From Caldithrix abyssi DSM 13497 (GTDB taxonomy: Bacteria; Calditrichota; Calditrichia; Calditrichales; Calditrichaceae): 64,000 nucleotides of DNA. The translations under genes were made by a program, and so were the position numbers. The notes beneath the pieces are model-generated. The model did not search any database and had not been told where the DNA came from. It saw only the letters and a program-made list of their open reading frames with translations. Below are positions 62,056 through 64,000 of this stretch, one piece after another (positions within the stretch are counted from its first letter, which is position 1; each line of letters starts with the position of its first letter). The DNA lies in the NCBI RefSeq assembly GCF_001886815.1, contig NZ_CP018099.1:3408501-3472500 (forward strand), read 5' to 3'.

Positions 62056-62901
62056 ATGCGTTTACTCAAAATAGCTACCATTATCCTATTTTTATCTTCA
62101 ATATTTGCCGGTCAACTTTTGGCCCAGAGCGGGCCGGCCTGGCTGCAACAGGGGAATTTACAGTATGCCGATAAAATATGGGCATTTTTGGAAATTCCTA
62201 ATACAAACATCATTTTTGCAGGCGGGCGCTCCGACAGAGATGAAGCCGGAATATGGAAAAGTACTAATGGTGGGCAAACCTGGGAACAGAAACTTCGAAA
62301 ATGGTACTCCAGTGAAGGCGTGAGACAATTTGCTTTTGACGAATCTAGAAATCTTATTTTTGCCTGTATTTCAAACGTTAACGGTGGGTATGACCTTGAG
62401 TGGAAAACCATTTATTATTCCGATGATCTGGGAGAAACATGGAAATATATTTACCATCCAGCACAACTTGGTTACCGGGCAGGTGCTCATTCCATTGTTC
62501 TTTTAAATAATAAATTGTACGTCGCTTTTGAAGACAGACACCCTGAAAATGGCAATGATTACCAGTACATTTATTCGGCTGATTTACTAAGATTAGACAT
62601 CTCTAATGCCAATTCGGATTACTGGTACTGGGAACATTGTATGCATTATCCGGAACTCGACTATATTATGCGGTTAAGTGTGAAGGATAATAAAATTTAT
62701 GTATTTGGCAAAGATAAAGAAACCGATGGTATTCGCATTTTTATCTATAATACGGAAACCATGGGAAAAACCGCATCTAATCTCGGTACCATTCAAGAAA
62801 ATGAAAAAACAATTAAACTTTTAAAACAACAGCAAGCGGCATTTAATGAAGAACAGACTAGCGGTACAACTCCAGAAAATATTGGAGGAGAAGTACGATG
62901 A
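62056..62901 (+). CDS. Secreted BNR/Asp-box-like propeller protein, short form
   Basis: 281 aa. Signal peptide (MRLLKIATIILFLSSIFAGQLLA), then repeats typical of BNR/Asp-box propellers: AGIWKSTNGGQTWEQ and IYYSDDLGETWKYI. Only about three blades are present, followed by a short hydrophilic, coiled-coil-like tail (ENEKTIKLLKQQQAAFNEEQT). Closely similar to the next gene's N-terminus, so paralogous, but truncated relative to it. GGAGG precedes the ATG. The next gene overlaps by 4 bp. Confidence 0.75.
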   Translation: MRLLKIATIILFLSSIFAGQLLAQSGPAWLQQGNLQYADKIWAFLEIPNTNIIFAGGRSDRDEAGIWKSTNGGQTWEQKLRKWYSSEGVRQFAFDESRNLIFACISNVNGGYDLEWKTIYYSDDLGETWKYIYHPAQLGYRAGAHSIVLLNNKLYVAFEDRHPENGNDYQYIYSADLLRLDISNANSDYWYWEHCMHYPELDYIMRLSVKDNKIYVFGKDKETDGIRIFIYNTETMGKTASNLGTIQENEKTIKLLKQQQAAFNEEQTSGTTPENIGGEVR

Positions 62902-64000
62902 AAACCAAGCAATGGTTGTTCATACTGTTTTTGACTGTGCAAGTTGGCTTTGCACAGGAGCCGCCCGGATGGGTAAATACAGGCAATTTGCAAGACGCAA
63001 CGTTTTTAAAGGATTTCTTACAATTGCCATGGAATCCGGACATCGTTCTGGCATGCGGTGCGGATAGAACCGGCAGTTACCACGCAGGCCTCTGGAAAAG
63101 TAATGATAAAGCGCAAAGCTGGGAATATAAATTTTGGGTTGGCGAAAGCTATGATTATTTCACTGAGATGAGGCTGGATTCGTCAAAATATCGCATCTGG
63201 TTGGTAGGAAAGTTAACCTATTCAACCCTCCAGCATGGGCTTTACTACTCCATGGATGATGGAGAAAACTGGACATCCGTAGATTATCCGGACGCCATAG
63301 AGAATATTGGTGATGGCTATGCCATAGGAATTGTTAATTCACACATTTATTATGGTGGCACAAGCAATAACAGCACGCAAATAAAGCTTTACCGATATAA
63401 TACCTCAAGTAGCAACCCCGGTGACTGGGCTTGGGAATATGTTAACACTTTTCAAGATGCAGATGGAATTCCGCATATTTTCACCGAAGGTAACTATGCC
63501 TATCCCTGTGTCAGAGCCAATGATCGTACGAAAATCAAAATCTATAAAGTTGACGATGCTTCTAAGAATATCCAATTTATTTCTACAGTAAATTTAACCT
63601 TTGTACAAGATTTTATAAAGAATAAAGGTGATTATTTTATTGCCGGTGACTCGGCCGGGATAGCACGAATTTATAAATCGGCCGATCTAATTAACTGGAC
63701 CAAAGTGGGCGAATGGATGCCCGGCGGTGATAACACTTATGTGGAATCGGTTCTATTTTATAATGATACTTTGTTTGCTTCAATGAGAATTACGAATGAA
63801 AATTTAACGATATACAAATCTCCTGATAAAGGTGGTTCGTGGATTGGTTGTTATAATCCCGCCGGCGTCAATAATTCTTTTAAATTACGCCTGATAGACA
63901 ATGAAATGTGGGTGGCCACTGGCCATGATTATGGTGATATTTTTAAAGCGACGTGGAATGTCCAGACAGGTGGGGATTATCAGTATGGGCCGACGTACGT
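62898..64000 (+). CDS. Secreted BNR/Asp-box-like propeller protein (C-terminus outside window)
   Basis: About 367 codons are present; the gene runs off the right edge. Signal peptide MKTKQWLFILFLTVQVGFA, then PPGWVNTGNLQDATFLKDFLQLP matching the preceding protein's GPAWLQQGNLQYADKIWAFLEIP. Asp-box-like repeats include AGLWKSNDKAQSWEY, LYYSMDDGENWTSVD and IYKSPDKGGSWIG, so a larger propeller than the preceding protein. The start ATG overlaps the preceding stop (ATGA), showing translational coupling. Last visible gene of the sigma-54-linked surface operon. Confidence 0.8.
   Translation, partial: MKTKQWLFILFLTVQVGFAQEPPGWVNTGNLQDATFLKDFLQLPWNPDIVLACGADRTGSYHAGLWKSNDKAQSWEYKFWVGESYDYFTEMRLDSSKYRIWLVGKLTYSTLQHGLYYSMDDGENWTSVDYPDAIENIGDGYAIGIVNSHIYYGGTSNNSTQIKLYRYNTSSSNPGDWAWEYVNTFQDADGIPHIFTEGNYAYPCVRANDRTKIKIYKVDDASKNIQFISTVNLTFVQDFIKNKGDYFIAGDSAGIARIYKSADLINWTKVGEWMPGGDNTYVESVLFYNDTLFASMRITNENLTIYKSPDKGGSWIGCYNPAGVNNSFKLRLIDNEMWVATGHDYGDIFKATWNVQTGGDYQYGPTY

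Overview
The window comes from a Gram-negative bacterium of the FCB type, most like Calditrichota (Caldithrix-like). This is inferred from gene content, with no database search: an LptD-like protein, an Omp85 protein, TonB and many beta-barrels ending in aromatic residues (outer membrane); a secreted metalloprotease with a type A C-terminal sorting domain and a lamin-tail surface protein with a FlgD-like end; a BshB1-like bacillithiol deacetylase; and KtrAB-like potassium uptake. No rRNA, tRNA or CRISPR array was recognised. The first 51 kb is moderately GC-rich housekeeping sequence. From about 52 kb onward it is visibly more A+T-rich and dominated by envelope and surface genes.

Layout. 1-5.7 kb (minus): a secreted MetX-like hydrolase, a RACo-type ferredoxin/ASKHA corrinoid activator, and a hybrid PAS histidine kinase whose N-terminus looks like a YhaN/SbcC-type ATPase head with a destroyed P-loop. 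5.9-8 kb (plus): CDP-alcohol phosphatidyltransferase, glycerophosphodiesterase, TonB-like protein. 8-9.4 kb (minus): ECF sigma, anti-sigma and YbjQ with 4-bp overlaps. 9.9-20.8 kb (plus): SDR, enolase, FtsB-like protein, beta-barrel, an IS1182-family element inserted inside a REP palindrome, P5C dehydrogenase, LptD. 20.8-21.7 kb: a dense REP/BIME array between convergent genes. 21.7-27 kb (minus): a tight operon DUF512 radical SAM - Der - metalloprotease - TPR. 27.5-43.3 kb: a TlpA-like lipoprotein (plus), then mostly minus-strand genes: NrnA-like, acyl-CoA synthetase, and two notable operons, asparaginase - histone-deacetylase-fold - unknown - EF-P, and BshB1 - unknown - XerD-like - FAD reductase - lamin-tail protein. 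43.5-45.5 kb: a sigma-54 activator with a PAS sensor and its apparent target, a small TPR gene, linked by phased TGAAACA boxes and a sigma-54-like promoter. 46-51.8 kb (plus): TPR, Omp85, TrkH and TrkA. 52.2-54.2 kb: a DUF3857/transglutaminase-like lipoprotein gene interrupted by an in-frame TAA. 54.4-64 kb: a two-component system (beta-propeller sensor kinase plus NtrC-type regulator) divergent from a surface-protein operon preceded by a sigma-54-like promoter.

The best candidate for an undescribed system is this last region: an extracytoplasmic FG-GAP-type propeller sensor, an NtrC-type activator and a sigma-54-like promoter in front of a LamG lipoprotein, a beta-barrel, a small lipoprotein and two paralogous BNR-like propeller proteins. 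The intergenic DNA also holds several families of dispersed palindromes, one of them carried inside a MITE-like element with perfect 19-bp ends.
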